DNA from: an uncultured Spirochaetales bacterium | Lineage (GTDB): Bacteria; Spirochaetota; Spirochaetia; Treponematales; Treponemataceae | Direction: 5' to 3' | NCBI GenBank assembly: GCA_946061495.1 | Contig: CAMGSV010000112.1 | Span: forward strand, 1 to 8,114 | Length of the DNA: 8,114 nucleotides | Part shown: positions 6,442 to 8,114 of the stretch, in pieces | How the letters are laid out: each line of letters starts with the position of its first letter | How positions within the stretch are numbered: position 1 is the stretch's first letter | Made by a program: the position numbers and the translations under genes | Notes under the pieces: model-generated | Databases searched by the model: none | The model's input: the letters and a program-made list of their open reading frames with translations, nothing else | What the model was told of the DNA's origin: nothing

Positions 6442-8025
6442 ATGTCGAAAAAGAAACTCGTCCTAACATTGGTGGCCCATCAGGGATATTTTTGTCCCAA
6501 TAGCGTCCAGGAGCTTTCCCATCCGGAAATAGAGCTTCTTTTCGCAGGCATCTCCGACACCTACATTCCCCTGCTGAATATGTTCGAGACACTGGATCTC
6601 CAGCATGTTCCCTTCAAGCTGGGGATTGTCATGACTCCCACCCTCTGCACTCTGCTTTCAGACTATTCTGTTCAGGAGCGGTACGTCGGCTGGCTGGACA
6701 AGCTGATTCTGCTGGGTGAGCACCAGCTGGAGGGGCTGGATGAGTCCGATCCCCTGCTTCCCCTGGTGAAGGCAGAGCTGGAACGGGTGCGCAAGTGCAA
6801 GGATGACTTCATAAATGTCTACAAAAGCGACTTGCTGGCAGCCTTCCGGTATTATGCCGACCGAGGCAGCATCGAGCTGATGGCCACCGCCGCCACCGCC
6901 GCCTTCCTCCCTCACTACATCGACCTTCCTGAGGCGGTGAATGCCCAGGTGGAGGCCGGTCTCCATTCCCACCGCCAGTTCTTCGGCTTGATTCCCGATG
7001 GATTCTGGCTTCCGGCCATGGGCTATGTCCCCGGCTTGGAGGAGGTCATCAAAAGCTATGGCTTTGGTTATACTATCCTTGATTCCCACGGCCTGCTTTT
7101 TGGCGACCCCATGCCGCGGAAGGGTATCTTTGCGCCTGCATTGTGCCATAACGGCCTGTGGGTCTTCGGTCAGGATCATACTGCCGAGGAATGCGTGGTG
7201 GGTCCTGGAGGATTCATGCATCAGGATGTGTATCGTGACCAGAACCGTGACTTCGCCTTTGAGGCCACCGACCAGCAGCTGGAGGGTTTCCTGGTGGAAA
7301 ACAAGGTTCGCCTGCCTTCTGGCTACAAGTACTGGACTCGTGGCGATAATCAGGAATTGTACTGCAGGGAGGCGGCCCAGGCCCAGGCTCGTGCCGATGC
7401 CCAAGCCTTCGTAAGGAAATATGAGGAGAAGCTTTCCATGGCCAGCCATGCCTTGGAGAGCGAGGATGTCTCCATAGTCTGCGCCTTTTATGCCAAGGAT
7501 TTCGGTCAGCTGTGGCATGAGGGCATGTATTGGCTGGAACAGGTCATCAGATTGGTGGCGGAAAGTCAGGAGCTGGAGCTGGCCCAATGCTACGACATGC
7601 TGGATCACAAGAAGGACTTGCAGCAGGTGAATCCCTTCATGTCCGCCACCACTGGCACCGGCTACGGGGAAAATTTCTTGGACATGAAGAATGACTGGAT
7701 GCTGCGGTATGCACGGAAGGCCTGCCAGCGGATGAACCAGCTGGCGGACCGTTTCCCGGAGGACACCGGTTTGAAGGCCCGTGCCTTGAATATGGCTGCT
7801 CGGGAGGTGCTTCTGGCCCAGGCACTGGATTGGCCCAAGATGCTCAGCGAGGGGCTGTTCCCTGAGTATGCCGAGGCCCAGTTCAAGAAGAACGTCCAGT
7901 CCTTCATCACGGTCTACGACTCCTTGGGCGCCAACACCATCAGTACTGAATGGCTTACCCGACTGGAGCAGGAGCATCCTCTGTTCCCGTGGATGAACTA
8001 CAGAATATTCAGCAAGAAGCAGTGA
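6442..8025 (+). CDS. GH57-like protein (branching-enzyme type), probably catalytically dead
   Basis: This gene encodes 527 residues, close to the length of GH57 alpha-glucan branching enzymes, which rearrange glycogen branches through a Glu nucleophile and an Asp acid/base. Fold-level matches are clear: FWLPAMGYVPGLE (188-200), TILDSHGLLFGDP (211-223), IFAPA (229-233), WVFGQD (240-245), VYRDQNRDFAFE (263-274), LWHEG (357-361), and a C-terminal helical region with KNDWMLRYA (416-424) and MAAREVLLAQALDW (451-464). By eye the active site is lost. Motif 1 HxH is VAH (11-13). Motif 2 CAATHG is TAATAA (149-154). The nucleophile Glu of WLPE is Ala192. The acid/base Asp of FDTELFGHWW aligns with Tyr350, although Asp353 is nearby. 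The usual SSWG aromatic lid is also absent. It is therefore likely a glucan-binding or structural pseudoenzyme, unless it uses a different mechanism. It is cytoplasmic (no signal peptide). It sits 12 bp after the DUF4912 gene, with its ribosome site inside that gene's stop. Confidence 0.83.
   Translation: MSKKKLVLTLVAHQGYFCPNSVQELSHPEIELLFAGISDTYIPLLNMFETLDLQHVPFKLGIVMTPTLCTLLSDYSVQERYVGWLDKLILLGEHQLEGLDESDPLLPLVKAELERVRKCKDDFINVYKSDLLAAFRYYADRGSIELMATAATAAFLPHYIDLPEAVNAQVEAGLHSHRQFFGLIPDGFWLPAMGYVPGLEEVIKSYGFGYTILDSHGLLFGDPMPRKGIFAPALCHNGLWVFGQDHTAEECVVGPGGFMHQDVYRDQNRDFAFEATDQQLEGFLVENKVRLPSGYKYWTRGDNQELYCREAAQAQARADAQAFVRKYEEKLSMASHALESEDVSIVCAFYAKDFGQLWHEGMYWLEQVIRLVAESQELELAQCYDMLDHKKDLQQVNPFMSATTGTGYGENFLDMKNDWMLRYARKACQRMNQLADRFPEDTGLKARALNMAAREVLLAQALDWPKMLSEGLFPEYAEAQFKKNVQSFITVYDSLGANTISTEWLTRLEQEHPLFPWMNYRIFSKKQ
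6883..6903 (+). repeat. 9-bp tandem repeat inside the GH57-like gene
   Basis: GCCACCGCC occurs twice in tandem (6883-6891 and 6892-6900) and is followed by a further GCC. It encodes Ala-Thr-Ala twice plus Ala at residues 148-154, precisely where GH57 motif 2 (CAATHG) would lie. It is compatible with a slippage event in the lineage, or with relaxed selection on this motif. Confidence 0.6.
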
Positions 8026-8045
8026 TTCCCAAGAGGGCTGTTTCT
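7991..8045 (+). repeat. 55-bp exact repeat, copy 1 (GH57 3' end)
   Basis: This copy holds the last 12 codons including the stop (WMNYRIFSKKQ plus TGA) and 20 bases beyond it. It is identical over 55 bases to 8060-8114. The base before it differs between the copies (T against A), so 55 is the full left-bounded length. Confidence 0.95.
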
Positions 8046-8059
8046 ACTCCGCTCATCCA

Positions 8060-8114
8060 GGATGAACTACAGAATATTCAGCAAGAAGCAGTGATTCCCA
8101 AGAGGGCTGTTTCT
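8060..8114 (+). repeat. 55-bp exact repeat, copy 2, at the window end
   Basis: This is identical to 7991-8045 at a 69-bp period, with a 14-base spacer (8046-8059) between the copies. It ends on the last base of the window. It repeats the tail of the GH57-like gene in the same frame (69 is a multiple of three) and would encode MNYRIFSKKQ and a stop again. It is more probably an assembly product than a gene. Confidence 0.9.

Noticed and set aside
7075..7230. Possible intact catalytic residues elsewhere in the GH57-like protein (HG at 216-217, D245)
   Set aside because: These match structural family positions (DxHG and FGRD regions) rather than the known nucleophile or acid/base, so they do not rescue the active-site call.
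6658..7977. A 439-codon open frame on the minus strand opposite the GH57-like gene
   Set aside because: It is antisense to a clear family match, includes a poly-Gly stretch created by the GCC repeats, and has no domain I recognise.
8029..8045. CCC-AAGA-GGG hairpin after the GH57 stop as a terminator
   Set aside because: The stem is only three base pairs and the downstream tract is not a proper T-run; the region is also inside the suspect repeat.
8024..8092. A second small in-frame reading frame after the GH57 stop that ends again in MNYRIFSKKQ
   Set aside because: It exists only because of the 55-bp terminal repeat, which is best explained as an assembly-end artefact.

Overview
This window looks like a housekeeping-plus-accessory stretch of a Treponema-like spirochaete chromosome, probably a gut or rumen species. 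The pointers are protein resemblance (a long multi-pass signal peptidase I, and a DUF4912 gene beside a GH57-like gene), the gene mix, and a GC-rich third-codon-position bias. No rRNA or other phylogenetic marker is present, so the taxonomic call is inference. I see no rRNA, tRNA, CRISPR array, transposase or phage gene.

Layout. 5-2325 (+): an RlmI-type 23S rRNA methyltransferase gene overlaps miaA by one base (TAATG), forming an RNA-modification operon. A GC-rich inverted repeat without a T-run (2341-2372) separates miaA from a convergent 71-codon gene of unknown function (2382-2597, -). A short divergent region with a 9-bp direct repeat leads to a TatD-family metal-dependent hydrolase (2717-3445, +). 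That gene converges, 14 bp apart, on a stand-alone histidine phosphotransfer (Hpt) protein (3460-3849, -). Hpt diverges from a 594-residue signal peptidase I (3896-5680, +). The shared 46-bp region seems to carry two interlocked promoters that would make both mRNAs leaderless or nearly so.

After a 98-bp intergenic region with nested inverted repeats and a perfect TTGACA box comes a two-gene unit: a SAP/Rho_N-like plus DUF4912 protein (5779-6429) and, 12 bp later, a GH57-like protein (6442-8025).

The most interesting content is this last pair. The GH57-like protein keeps the fold and the C-terminal region of the family's alpha-glucan branching enzymes. By eye it has lost the nucleophile Glu (WLPE became WLPA), the general acid Asp, and the His residues of motifs 1 and 2. 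It looks like a pseudoenzyme encoded with a putative glycan- or nucleic-acid-binding partner. The window ends in an exact 55-bp repeat of the GH57 3' end. Its length, and the fact that it stops at the last base, fit a de Bruijn assembly end artefact at k=55 better than real biology.
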